Part shown: one piece after another, positions 52,153 to 64,000 of the stretch | How the letters are laid out: each line of letters begins with the position of its first letter | How positions within the stretch are numbered: position 1 is the first letter of the stretch | Origin: Edolisoma coerulescens | Lineage: Eukaryota > Chordata > Aves > Passeriformes > Campephagidae | Assembly: GCA_013397115.1 (NCBI GenBank) | Contig: VWZW01002312.1 | Span: 836,425-900,424 of the forward strand | Direction: 5' to 3' | DNA length: 64,000 bases | Notes under the pieces: model-generated | What the model was told of the DNA's origin: nothing | What the model saw: the letters and a program-made list of their open reading frames with translations, nothing else | Databases searched by the model: none | Made by a program: the position numbers and the translations under genes

Positions 52153-52157
52153 CTCTC
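52153..52157. repeat. target-site duplication CTCTC, right
   Basis: Five bases immediately after the LTR, identical to 51707-51711. Confidence 0.85.
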
Positions 52158-55100
52158 AAACTGAAGCTTAAGATCATCCTTGGTGTTATAAATTAAATGC
52201 AAGGCATGGAAGAACACTGTATTCACTCAACACAGCTGTAGAATTGAATTTAGTGAATTGCCTGCTTCCTTCATTTGAGACACTCTCTGTCACAGGGAGT
52301 GTAAGCTGATTTATCTAGGTCATACAACTGGTCACATTTCAGATGACAAATTAAATTTCCAAAAGCTAAACCAAATGTGTGTATCATGCTTCAGGGAAGT
52401 CTGTTAGCAATAACTGAAGGCAGATAAACAATCTTTGATTAATACTAGTATATGATAAGATTAATAGATTAGTAGACCAACAATGTTTTATATAATTATT
52501 AAGCCCTCCATTAAAAATCAGGTGCTGATTTGATACATCTCCTATTGATCAGAGCAGGAGCAGTTTTCATCTTGCAGCAATTACTTTGTTTTACTTTACT
52601 CTGTGATTCATTTAGGAGACTCTAAATTGCCTGTGTGGTCAATATGTAAATAAATAAGGCAAAAGAAAAATATAGTTGAATATGCTTTCTATAAAATAGT
52701 GGGGACATTCAGAATGTCCTCAATCAGCTATCATGTTCACAGTTTTTTCCAGATAAAAGATACTTTCTCAAGAGGTTTTTTAGTGCCGGCCACATCTCCT
52801 TTACTCTGTACTCTTCTATATTCTACTGCCATGTATTTTGTCTTCCAACCATTCCAAAGACTTACTGTCTCAAAAGAAAACGTAACTTTAAGACAAAAAG
52901 AATGATCTTTCTGAACTTCTGCAGAAAATATTTTAATGTGTGCAGATGCACTTGGAATGTTCAAAGAAAACTTGCTGAAGTGTTCTGCCTTTACACGCAG
53001 ATGTATGGAATAACTGCCTAACGCAAGAGAGACATTGTAGTTTATGCACTAAATGGTACTACTGAATATCATTTGCCTCTATTGACACATCCTCATTACT
53101 CTCCATAGAACAGAGTATCCTTCCTAGTCTCTGTAGAGAGCAGAGAACAAAGGAGACGATAATGACCTGACGCCCAGGTACCCAGAAATCCATCCAAAAT
53201 TAATCTGCTGTTCCTGTAAAAGCTGTTTGTTCAAGGGCTGCTTGGCACCACTTACAAAAGCTCTATGAACTTGCTGCTGAGACACCTGCATTAACTGTTT
53301 AAATATTAACCAACTCCTATTTACTTTTGTTGTCTCCTTCATCACAGTGGAAACAAAGCAGCATGTGGTGTGTGCATACATGTGTGTGTTAAAGTTCAGA
53401 CTATACCTCAGGAAACGAAAAAAGCATTCAGCTTCACAAAACAGGTAGAAGCACGGCAGAGATTTATAGAGGATGGGATTGGTTACCTTGGAAACAGGTT
53501 TGAATTCTTTCATCAAACAACAAGATGCTCAGTGTTGACCTATTTCCAACTGCTGTATGGATTTAAGGTGGAATTGTATATGCGAAGTTTATAGAAAAAG
53601 GTCTTCCTATCAACACTGAATATTTATTTAATGCTTAAATGCATTGCTTTGTTTCCTCTATACTTCTAAGCCTTTGAAGTGAGACAAATAGTTGAGAACA
53701 GAAAAGCAAAAGTGAAGAAGGATGTCATCATCTCCTCAACAAGAATTTGTGTCCGATGTATACAAAGTTCTTGTGAACACTTAAAAACATCTTGGTCAAT
53801 ATATTATCTTCTTTAAAATAACTATTTAATTAATATAGGTAAAAAACTGTTTATGGAAACAGCCACTCCCCATCCCATTACAAAACTTTAAACTACAGAG
53901 AGAGTTCCTGAGATAAATGCAGATGTTTAGCATTATTTTGTCTTCCACCATCTCAGCTCCAAAGGTTTGTTTTATTTTTGTGAGAACTGACATTTTACAT
54001 GGCATTTTTTCATGAAGCCTAATACAACTGTGAAGACCTTGAATGCAGTGCATTAACAGCAGAAGGGTAACTGTAACTAAATTGATCTACCTTTCTCATC
54101 ATAATCATTAAACTTCAGGATTTAGGAAAATGAAAAAAGAAAGGATCATTAATGTATGGTTGAAAAACACACAAATACAGATGGAGAGCATGTGTACAGC
54201 ATCATGTGTTACTAATTTAGAGAACCTCCTAGATAGTCTGGATGTCTAAATAACACAGTACAATGCAGCATCACAGAGGGACATGACATGGAATCCCAGA
54301 AGCAGTCAGATTGTCTGCCTGGTGTGAATACCAATTTACATGGTCTAAACTATTTTGGGTGTATTTATTCTCTATTCCTTGGCACCACGGAAAGCCTGAG
54401 CTTTCCAAGCAAGGGAAGGAGCAGAAAGAAAGCAAAAGAACTCACCACATGAAATTCACCCAGACCTCTTGACTGCAGGAAATAATTGCAAACTGCATAG
54501 TTACTTCATATCATCACATCTAATGATAATGTGTTCTTAAGAGCCATTCTTAATGTCATTGTATTTTCTGAAGCCATACATTTTTTAGTAATTTCCAGGG
54601 AGAACAAATGGATTTGCTTGTGGTAGGGTATGATTCTTGCTAGGGAATATATTAAAGGTTATATGTTTGCACATTCTCTTTAAAAATATCATAAACCTCT
54701 GCATTTCCTTCTAAATACTTGCTCTTGAGATTGTGATATTACCTGCATTTTTTTTAAAAAAGGGTATTTTTGGCTGTCAAGGTAGAGGTCTGAAAACATT
54801 TAAAATGCAAAAAAAAAGGTATGTCTGAACCTTGGAAACAAAACAAAATTGAGCCCTTCACAAGGCACACAACCCCTTTCACCAAAAAGTGTTCCCAGTT
54901 TTAAGAGAGAACAAAATATTTACTTCACTCTGATATTTCACACCAGCCCTTCCACCTCCCCCCCTTCAGATCTTACTCAGGTAACAATACTCTTTTGGAG
55001 GTATAAAGATTCTCAGACAGACTAAATTTTAATTTTTTTTTTCAGTTTGGCCATAGAATTAGAACTTGCCCAGCCCAGTGAGGTATCCAGCTGCTGGTCT

Positions 55101-55566
55101 GATAGGATGTGCTCCCTATCTGTGTACAGGGACCTGCCTGCCTTTAAAACATTGGGCACATGTCTGGCAGTGCACAGCTCAAAGTTATTATCAAAGCATT
55201 TATTTCTTTGTCCTTCTTCAGAGCGTACTGTGTGCAGACCAGATAGTTATTGACACTCTTACAAAAGAGTTTAAAAATCCATCATAAAAATCATTCATAT
55301 GGATAAAGTGTCAACAATTTGGCTATAATCTCTTTGCAGTTCATAATGTCCCAAAGTTCAATTGTCTGCTTTTCCTGTTATATATTGACATACAAGCATA
55401 AGTACCATATTTTAGAGCTCTCATTCTTATATCCTTCTATTACTCTAATTAAATCTCTCTTACTGAAGATTAGCATCTTCTTTCCTAGGACATCTGTCAA
55501 TGGTCTATGCATTTTATGTAAAACAGATTTTTTTTTTCATGCTTCAGAACCCATTCTTCACTAGAT

Positions 55567-55602
55567 TATTTTTCTTTCTTTTTCTTTTTTTTTTTTTTTC
55601 TC
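55567..55602. repeat. T-rich pyrimidine tract
   Basis: TTTT/CTTT blocks ending in a long T run and TCTC. Simple sequence in the intron. Confidence 0.85.
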
Positions 55603-56409
55603 ATAGCTCAGTATAGATCAGCAACATCAAAAATCATGTTAAAATGTATGAGGGAAAAGTGATACTGGACAGGCTGCACATCAAAAGCAGTGTTTCTTAA
55701 GCTGAAGAGATGAAACCCAGCTATTTCTTCAATTCTAGATAATGAAAAATGGTGTTCCACTGCTAATCTTCCAAGTACTCCTTTAACAGTCATACATATT
55801 TGAAAATAACAATAAAGCACTCTGGATGCATTCCTTGCACCATTTGCATCACACTCATTCACAACAGCGAGGTATAGCCAAAAAAATTAAACAGTATTAA
55901 TGCTGCTCTACAAGTGACCTAAGTCTTAAGCTTGTGGAAAGAATGTGGCCACAACCTTTTGATCACCATGAGAAATAACATGTTGGCTGCAGTTTTTCTA
56001 GGTGCTTTAAAACACAGTGTATCTCACTTTAATGAGTCTAAGACACCAAATGTTGGGATGTGCTTTGCTCAACACACTCTCCTGTGTTTGTTATGTTGCT
56101 AGCTTACAATACATTAGCTATCTGTTCACTAAGTTACAGACACATGATTACACCTTGTGGTTAAAAAAATATTCGCTGCTGCTGGAATGAATTAATACAC
56201 GGAGCAAAGGAATAAAGGTCTGGAGAAACAAGCTCAGCTCCACTGCATTTTATTTTTCTTTTTCATCTCCACAGTTTTATACGTCAGGAGGCATATATTT
56301 TGACTTTTTTTTTTCTCTGAATATTACATTCTTCCTTATAATTTTTCTGGAATTTGTCTAAACCTTGATGTATTCTTGAGCCTTATCCCATGGAGGTCTA
56401 AAGTTCTGG

Positions 56410-56432
56410 TGGTGGCATTAAGGATGCCACCA
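56410..56432. repeat. 9-bp stem hairpin
   Basis: TGGTGGCAT and ATGCCACCA separated by TAAGG. Isolated; may be chance. Confidence 0.6.
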
Positions 56433-58202
56433 GTCCAGGAAGCTCGGCTGGTCCTGGAATTATCCTGGCTGAGCATAAAAACTCTTGTGGCTTCTAAATA
56501 TGACAGCTTGTTCTGGCTTTAAATTGCCCCTGGCCTTCAGGCTGAGGAACACTGCCCTTTTGCATCACGGTGAGGAAATGGTGCACAAATGCACAAAATG
56601 TTCACTGCTTGTCAGCCATCCACGGGGACATGGGAGTTTCACAAAATGGGAAGTGGCTGGAATGAGAACCGGCAGTGCTGGTGCCCTGATGAAAGCCCAC
56701 CAGAACAACTTTATTTCTTAATTCTCTTTCTTCAGAAGAGTGATTCTTACCATTTTTTCCTGTCCTTCTTAAGTACAGTTCTCACTCTTAACACACATGC
56801 CACCCCCCACCCTCATTCTTTAGACATTTAATTCGGGCCTCTTATTATGCAGTCATGCTTTTTTCTTCTTTATTATATAGTCATCTTACCGAATGCCAAA
56901 GCCCAACCAGACAATCTACATCCACCAAATACCCTGACTTACACCGTTATGTGAATAGAAATTAATCAGAAAAAACACAACAAAATAGTCACCTGGTGTA
57001 ACAGCAGAGATTCCATCTCATTTTTTATGTCTTTTGCTTCCCCTCACCCCACCTCCATTTCCCCCCTGCTTTAAATCCTAAGCAAAACCAGAAGACATTC
57101 CCCGCAGACTTGATTGCTAAGGTTCAGAAGAAAATTACATACTTCATGGTAAGGTATCTACACATTCTTTACAGAAATTCTCTCATTTCCTTAGTTTCCT
57201 GAGGTTTATTTATGAATACAGAATTCAATTAAAAATAATAAATCATGAAATGGTAATCAAAGGAAATGCTAAAAATGCTGATTAAATGCTAATTATTAAA
57301 TAAGCAATACTCCAAGCATTCATATTTTTCAGGCACTCAATTAAGAAGGATTGGATGATTCCATCCTTGATGGCCTTAGTTATAACTGAAAAAGAAAAAG
57401 CAGAAGATATTTAAAACTTAATTTCTAACAGTGGGGAGGACTTCAGCTCTCTCTACACCAGGTTTTTATGTGTATGGAACTGGCCATGACTGTGAAAAAT
57501 AAAAAAAAAATAAAAAGGAGAGCAACTAGAGTAACGAATCAATAGTTTTCAATTAAGTCAACCTAGGAAAGTGCAACAATGCCTTCAGCATAAACAAAAA
57601 ACTCCAAAAAACAATACAATAAAAAATGAAGGTTATGAAATCTGTATTGAATGATTGACTCAATAATGCTGAAAAGTGAATCCAAACATTTTTGTTATTA
57701 AGCACGTCCTTTCCCAGGATTCTCATGCAGAATGTACTGAGTTTGTTCTTTTGTTGAAATATTACCACATAAGATAGCAGTCCCAATTTTCTGGGAGTTT
57801 TTAGTTAATAGTAATATCAGTAATCCCTAATAAAAAAACTTAGATATATTCAAATATCAAAATAGTTACTTTATCATGCCAATCACATCCTTAAGGCTTT
57901 TACTTCTAGAAAATTATTCTTTTTTTGCAAAATTGTTATCAAGACTTTAGTCCAAGTCAGTTCAAGTATAGAAGAGAACAGTCTTGGCTTTGCTAGACTA
58001 TTAAAAAGGTGAATAAGCATAGGAAACATAGAAACATACTATACATGTATATACATCATGGGAAAAGGTAACCATTTGAGTACTCTACTAAACAAGAATG
58101 AGTCTACATTTTAATTTGCCTTGACAGGTCTTGCAGCTTGTAAAGCTTAATTTTTATTCATTTTCTCCAACATCTTTATTAAAGAAATCTATAAACTGGT
58201 TT

Positions 58203-58266
58203 CAATATACTGTATATTGATGAGAATGCTGTGCACCAGAAGACTTTTGCCTTTACAAAGGCAAAA
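58203..58266. repeat. two adjacent perfect inverted repeats
   Basis: The first is CAATATAC-T-GTATATTG (58203-58219). The second has a 10-bp stem TTTTGCCTTT / AAAGGCAAAA with a 2-nt centre (58245-58266). Both lie within 64 bp. No flanking transposon was recognised. Confidence 0.75.
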
Positions 58267-60956
58267 ATCACCTGCAGGAAATAAAGCTGTGACAGGGACC
58301 CATGCAATCTGTGGGGTGCTACAATAACATCTTCACCCAACATGTGTGTTTAGTGCAACTTTACACTTCAAAACACTACCTCAGTTCTTCCTGGCTGGAT
58401 GGGCTGTGACAGAAGCTAGTAAGGTCTGTCTGTGCCGGGGGAATAAGGTAGATCCAGATGAGGAAGCTTTAGTCTGGAAGCCATAAAAGCAAACTTAAAC
58501 CCTTCCTTTGTATGGGACAATGGGCCGGAGAAGACAGGGTCCAGATGTCCTCACTTTGCACACCTCATGGAAATATAAACAACAGTAAACTACACACTAT
58601 TTAACACAAGCCTTTGTGTTCATCACCTTTCAGTAACTTATGGGATGAAGAGTAATACTTGAAACGCTTCCTTCAGAGCAGTGTGGGTTATTATTGCCCA
58701 GGGAGAAGACCTGAAAACGTTCTTACAGCAGGGAGCTGCCTGTACAAGTGGAGATAGCTGCACATTTCCAAGCCATCCCTGCACTTCTGGGATAACACAA
58801 CTCTCTGCTGTTTGGAGCTGAGTGTGCTTTGAAAGTGCCTACTAGCTGTCAGTGCTCAGGAAAAGATTTTGTGGAGAAAGGACTGTCATTATGAGCTTCT
58901 GCTTTGTGGTGTGAATACACCAGGTCAATATTGAAACACCCTAGTTTGGTCTTTTGTTGCATTGCTTTCAAGATAACCTTTGCAGTCAGAAAAGTCAAAT
59001 TCAGCAACTTATTATGAAAAAACAGACTGAAATGCAAAAAATCTCTGTCCGAAACTTTCCATCAATACATGTGTTCATGAGTGGATTCTGGCAGACCCTA
59101 AGTGAAAACAGAACAATTTCAAGACTTGTTTAAATATATTTTACAAACCTACTTCTATGTTATGAAGTTGATTTCCATTTTTGGAAGTTGATTCTCAAGA
59201 AGATGCTGCTGTTGCGGACTCAGTAGAAAAACTAAGAACACCAGCAAAAACAGAGGATATGGAAGACAGCCAGAAAGCAGTCCAAAACTGTTTTTAAAGT
59301 GATGCAGTAGAGACTAAGGAGGGAAATCAGCATGAGGGGATGTATGAATTAAATAAAGATCAATAACAGAAATACCAAACAAAGACAAGTGTCCAGCAAC
59401 CATTCCCCAGTGATTTTAGTGTATGAGCCCTCCTGCTTCATCCCAGTCACAGTGCGTGCTCAAACTGCCTCATTCCACAGCTCTCACTCCACTCCCTCTG
59501 ATTAATGACATTTTCTGCTTCCCGCAGGTCCCTGCAATATCTCCCACAGATCTGTGCTCCCCACTCCACTTCAAGTGCTGTGGCCCTCAGCAAGAGTTTC
59601 TGCTCTTCACCTGCTGCAGAAGCTAGCTTGCGGAAAGCTCTGAATGATGTCTGATTGCATTCCAGTTCTTCTCTACAAAAAAATCTATCTACCCTTCACA
59701 ATAACTACCACTCTGGACAGACATCTTTGCTTCTTCTTGGCTGACTTAGAGAACCCATTTCTTTTTTGAGATGCCTTCTTTAAAAACTTCCTTTCTGTTC
59801 ATTTGGGATTTTGCCATCTTCTCCAAAAAGGAGACAGGGCCTCAGACCATTCACTTTCTCTGTCTGCACTCCCTTTTCGCTGAGTAGATCAGCATCACTT
59901 TTTGTAATCTTAAAGAGAACCACAGTTTTGTCCCTCTCTTCCACGTTTCCCTTCTTCCTCTTGGGACATTTCAAATAAAGTTGACAGGACAGCCCTTGTA
60001 AGCTCTGAATAGATTTTCCTTGCATGACTTTATTGGGAAAGAGAATAGAACTGAAATTAAAACAAATTCAGCTTTAGCTCAAACCTTAGATAGTCTCATA
60101 AAATAGCTTGTAACATATCCAAAACTTCTTGAAAATATGAGTCCTGAGAGTTCTGTCTTATGGGAGAGCAAAATTGAAGACACCTAATTAACTACTTAAA
60201 CTTTAAAACCTTAACTTAAATTTGAGAAAAATATTAGTTTTTGGTTTTTTAATAGCCAACCTGATTGGAAGACTGGTTTACTATGGTAGACACTATGAAA
60301 AGCCCTTTAACAACCTCAGATAAACCCAGACTTTCCCTCTAGCCATCGTACCCTTGCTTTGTTTATCTATCTAAGATGTGACTGCAGTAACTAACTCAGT
60401 AAAGAGTTTCCATGGAGACTGGAAAGTCGCTTTAAACACCCATGACTTTCAGAATATAAATCTCTCTTAACAGATATTGTATGAGTTGCTAGAGGCAACA
60501 TTTCCTAATCATTCTTAGTTACTTTTGTATATTTTGTAATCTACTCACTCCAATATGCACATAGACAACAAAACTCTGAGAAGATTATAAAAACTGGATA
60601 AGCATTTGTATTTTAGCTGAACTACCAATATTGATTTTCCTTGATGTATGAAGAAAATATCTTTAAATCTGCTTAGAATTATGCCTTTAACTTCTATGCA
60701 AAGAATTGAGCATTTGTGGTCTAAAAGCTCAGAAAATACGTAGATTAAAAAGGCTGTACTAAATAAGGAGGGAGGCTAAAATGGCTAATTTCAATTTATG
60801 AGGCTAAAAATGTAATTCAAAAGCGATACTTGTTATTTCTCTCAACTTTACCACAGCTTACATATACAATTTTTATCTATGTATTTTTCTTTTTTTTTTT
60901 TNCATTGAGTCTTAATGGTGTGTTTGCTGATCTCTCCAAGCAAGCAAAACCAAGAA

Positions 60957-61196
60957 GACTGATACTAAATATTACATCAAAGGAAGGTTTGCACTGCCAT
61001 CCATTTTGGCTGGTTCATATTTTGTTCTCTCCCCTTCTCCCAGAGGCTGTAACACTCAGCTCTGTTATACTGAAAGGACTAATGCTAAATATTACATCAA
61101 AGGAGGGTTTGCATTCCCGTCCATTCTTCCTGGCTCATATTTTGTTCTCTCCCTTTCTCCCAGAGGCTGTAACAGTCAGTTCTGTTACTTCCTTGC
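60957..61196. repeat. tandem duplication, 2 x 120 bp
   Basis: Two adjacent copies with a period of exactly 120 bp. AAATATTACATCAAAGGA recurs 120 bp apart, and TCATATTTTGTTCTCTCC and CCCAGAGGCTGTAACA likewise. The copies differ at a modest number of substitutions and no indels. The plus strand is open through both copies in more than one frame, because the period is a multiple of three and the unit has few stops. No transposon family is recognised. Confidence 0.9.
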
Positions 61197-64000
61197 TTGT
61201 AGCAAGCCTGCTGTAATACACAGGCTCCTCTCACTGACCAGCAAAAGAAACTGCTGGAGTCTTGTTCTTTCTTCAGAACTGTTTTGTAACAGAATTTGCT
61301 TCTTGTGTTTTCTCTGTTTTTACTTTCTTTAGTACACTTTGCCTGTGCTAGTGTACACACATATCTAAGTAAGAATTTTATGTGTTCAATTAATATGGAT
61401 TTGCTACAGAGTTTTTCATTCTAGGAACAGTAGGAAAAAACAACCACCTCATGTGACACATGCTAGTTTTCTTGCTTAGTGTACATCTAAAAGGCCCATT
61501 TTAAAAAACAAGACTAGAGATGTCATGCAGATATAGAAAAACTGAAGATGTCATGCAGATTTGTCTCCAAACTGGGCCTGAAATCAGTTTTGTCAGTATC
61601 ATGGTTTTTCAAGGGAGCCATTCCCTATGAATTGCTTTTTAATTGATATAACACTTTCTTTTCACTTGCTGTGAACAAAGCACTGTAAATAGAGATGTAT
61701 CGTATGAATGGGAGAAGGCAACTGAAGCTAAAAAACATTGATTTTTTCTTCTCCTTGGAGCTGCTCATGATGTGAACTTGTGGCAGAGCATGTTTGCTAC
61801 AAGCGGAAGGAAGTGAAGAGTTTAGGAAAGCCTTCCCTGCTGTGAACATTGGACAGCTACAACTTTTCTCGTGTTTTCATGTGGGAAGCAACTTCTAGTT
61901 TGATTTTTTTAAATCCCAATGGTATCAAGAAAGAAGAAAGGATAAACTTGGTACTGTCCTTGGTAGAGTTAAAACTAACCTACTATGCAGCAGCATCTGC
62001 TTTTTCACACTTTCCTTGCTGTTTCACAGAGTTGTGCACAGACCAACGCCTTCTACTTCCCTCTCCCCAGTTTAAATAAAACCATAGCTGTCTGTCTCCT
62101 GCTGAAACAGTGATCTAGAGATTAAACAGTTGACACATGTAACCACTGAGCTGTCACTGCCTGACCCCTTGCGATGGCCATTCCTGAATTGCTGAAGCAA
62201 TGTATGCTGGGTCTAATCTCAGGGACAACTGTGTAACTGTGCAGGAATTATTTGTTTGCAGAACTGAGCACTGCACAGTGATATCTAAGTATGGGTGAGG
62301 CAATATAATTTACGTATTGGAAACACTGTTATCCCAAACTCTCCCTGGGACATCTCAGCTTGCTCGCATGTTTCTGAGATGCTGCATTATTTGCCAAAGG
62401 CCACTGCAACATATTCAGCCACTGAGGTGGTCCTCAGTTGCTTGGTGGCCAGCACAGAGAAGGTTTAAAGCAGAAAGACAGTCCCTCCTCTGGTCCCTCT
62501 GGGGAGTTTTATCACCAGTTTGTGACCTTCAAAGGGCAGTTTTTATTGCCAGGTCTGCAAGTGTATCTCACAATGTCTGGAGAAATTCAATGCTGTTAAG
62601 TATGTTTTCTGCTAAAGTATATTTAATAAACATCCAAAATCCTGACCCAAACAGCAGGCAGGTTTTTCTGTCCTACTTAAAGAGACTGTAATTCCTCTTA
62701 TATTGTGGGAAACATGAGCAAGCACCAGGTAGAAGTAGAAACTCTAATTTGGATTTAAAAGATCTTTTCACTTATTTGTCTTTATTTTATAATGACTTTA
62801 TATTCATAAATCTACCAAATCAGAAATGTTTATTTGACTTTAACATGCTGTCACCTGACACTAAGAGGACACAGAAGTTCTTTTAGGGATCCTTGGAAGA
62901 ATGATGATGATACTAAACTGCAGTTACAATTAAAGCTTTATTTTCTTAACAGAATTCTATGATTAGTATAGCACAGTACAACAAATGGGATTGGGAAAAA
63001 AAATTGACTTAAAAAAAAGGTTGAAAACCTTCATTATTAAGCATTCACTACAAATGCCTTAGTTTAATGGTTGAGGCCTTGCAATGTTCTGATGAAAGAC
63101 CCTAAAGGTTGCTTTACTTGAAGGTCAGACATAAATAGCATTTGGGTATGCTTTGAAAATAACCACTACCAGCGGGTTATATTGCTGTGTCACTTCGCAG
63201 TTTATGTTTCAATATACGAACATTAATGGCACTTTTTGATCAGAGGGATGAATGTCAATAAAACTTGTACTCACCCACGTACAGCCTGTGCCTCACATAG
63301 ATAATATACTTGCACAACTGCCAAGGCTTGACACTTGAAACAGGGCATCTTGAAATCATGTGCAGAGGAAAGGAGGCGAGAGGGGAGCAGATGTGAGAAA
63401 GTTCATGAGGGAAGGGGACTCAGTTAAACTTCATACTGCCCACAAAGTTGTACACTGCTTTGCTACTAGCTCACACAGTCTGGTTTTTTTGACATTTTGA
63501 ACAAAAATCATCCAGGCTGCATGAACAAGACTGCAGTTTTAATGCTACTGAGATATCCCAACCCAGAGAAGATATCTGCAAAATTGAAACCCCAGAGGAG
63601 CAGCTCCATCAGCAAATCTCAGGCTTCCACTCTGGTACAGGGATCATGATATTCCTCTGAAGTTAAGAGTAACAAATTCAGAATATTAGAGCACTGAGAA
63701 AAGTAAATAATGTGCAGCTTCAGCTGAGAGTGGAAACTGTTCAGGGACATTACTAAGTCACTGATTGGACTCGTGCTGTTGGCTGGCAGCAGAGTTTTCA
63801 TTTGGGAATGCTGAGCGATAGTGTAACTCTGTCAACACACAGTTGCAGGGAGATGTATTAGTTACTGCTCAGCCAATAAAAACTATTATTGCCACAAGAT
63901 TGTATGAATTTTATTACTAACAAAAATAAACATTGTGAGTTGATTATAACAAGCTAGGGTTTGTTTTTTTATTATTGACTGTATGTAACTATAAAATGGA
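61197..64000. other. intronic stretch at window end
   Basis: No exon recognised. A 15-nt motif AGATGTCATGCAGAT occurs twice about 29 bp apart near 61516-61560. A 124-codon open frame at 62317-62691 has no ATG start, motifs or splice context. Confidence 0.5.

Larger units (their letters stand above)
52158..60956. other. intronic stretch without recognised genes
   Basis: AT-rich RAB3C intron after the solo LTR. Only simple repeats and short inverted repeats stand out (55567-55602, 56410-56432, 58203-58266). An undetermined base at 60902 terminates a T run. Confidence 0.5.
27166..64000 (-). other. RAB3C: RAB3C intron, 3' part (at least 36.8 kb, runs off window)
   Basis: Sequence upstream of the penultimate exon on the RAB3C strand. 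I looked on the minus strand for the preceding Rab3 exon, which should encode the WDTAGQE and YYRGAMGF segments, and did not find it, so the intron continues past 64000. It contains CR1 fragments (46761-46908 and 47384-48856), an L3-like relic, a solo LTR, a 120-bp tandem duplication and small repeats listed separately. Apart from these, the stretches 27191-46760, 52158-60950 and 61200-64000 are AT-rich intronic sequence in which I recognise no gene. Confidence 0.8.

Noticed and set aside
62317..62691. 124-codon plus-strand frame
   Set aside because: No ATG start, no recognised motif, intronic and antisense to RAB3C.
63270..63360. Possible upstream RAB3C exon near the window end (AC dinucleotides resembling minus-strand donors)
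   Set aside because: Minus-strand translation does not give the WDTAGQE or YYRGAMGF Rab3 segments in any frame.
1..64000. CRISPR arrays, operons, phage or plasmid modules
   Set aside because: No regularly spaced repeat arrays or bacterial gene organisation; the sequence has vertebrate exons, introns and LINE/LTR repeats.

Overview
This is vertebrate nuclear DNA, almost certainly from a bird. Coding sequence is very sparse, the window is AT-rich with large introns, and the recognisable interspersed repeats are avian: three CR1 LINE fragments with typical CR1 3' ends, one older L3/CR1-like LINE relic, and a solo LTR of an avian endogenous retrovirus with a perfect 5-bp target duplication. Nothing suggests bacterial, plasmid or phage content.

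The only gene I can name with confidence is RAB3C, a Rab3 small GTPase of synaptic and secretory vesicles, on the minus strand. Its last two coding exons are at 27041-27165 (penultimate; G4 motif NKCD) and 15926-16113 (terminal; G5 motif SAK, hypervariable tail, C-terminal Cys-x-Cys prenylation site). They are separated by a 10.9-kb intron with matching phases and canonical GT/AG sites. Everything above 27165 appears to be the 3' part of the preceding intron, because I cannot find the switch II exon before position 64000. Below the stop codon, about 8 kb of repeat-poor AT-rich sequence ends at a good minus-strand poly(A) signal with a GU-rich element (7885-7890 and 7840-7862). It could be a very long 3' UTR.

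Layout: 1-1500 intergenic, with two weak exon-like segments; about 1500-1950 a compact CpG island with a TATA box and a strong splice donor, a candidate promoter and first exon of an unidentified plus-strand transcript running toward the RAB3C 3' end; 2039-2605 an antisense CR1; 2606-7865 intergenic; 7866-15925 putative RAB3C 3' UTR; 15926-16113 terminal exon; 16114-27040 intron; 27041-27165 penultimate exon; 27166-64000 intron carrying two CR1 fragments (one with a 521-N assembly gap), an L3-like relic, the solo ERV LTR, a 120-bp tandem duplication and small simple repeats.

In human, RAB3C and PDE4D are convergent neighbours on 5q11.2, and that region corresponds to the avian Z chromosome. 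If synteny holds, this is Z-linked and PDE4D would lie beyond the low-coordinate end. That is inference from known synteny; no PDE4D sequence was seen here. I found no novel multi-gene system. The most interesting leads are the isolated TATA/CpG promoter, the intact-ended solo LTR, the 120-bp in-frame tandem duplication and the possible 8-kb 3' UTR.
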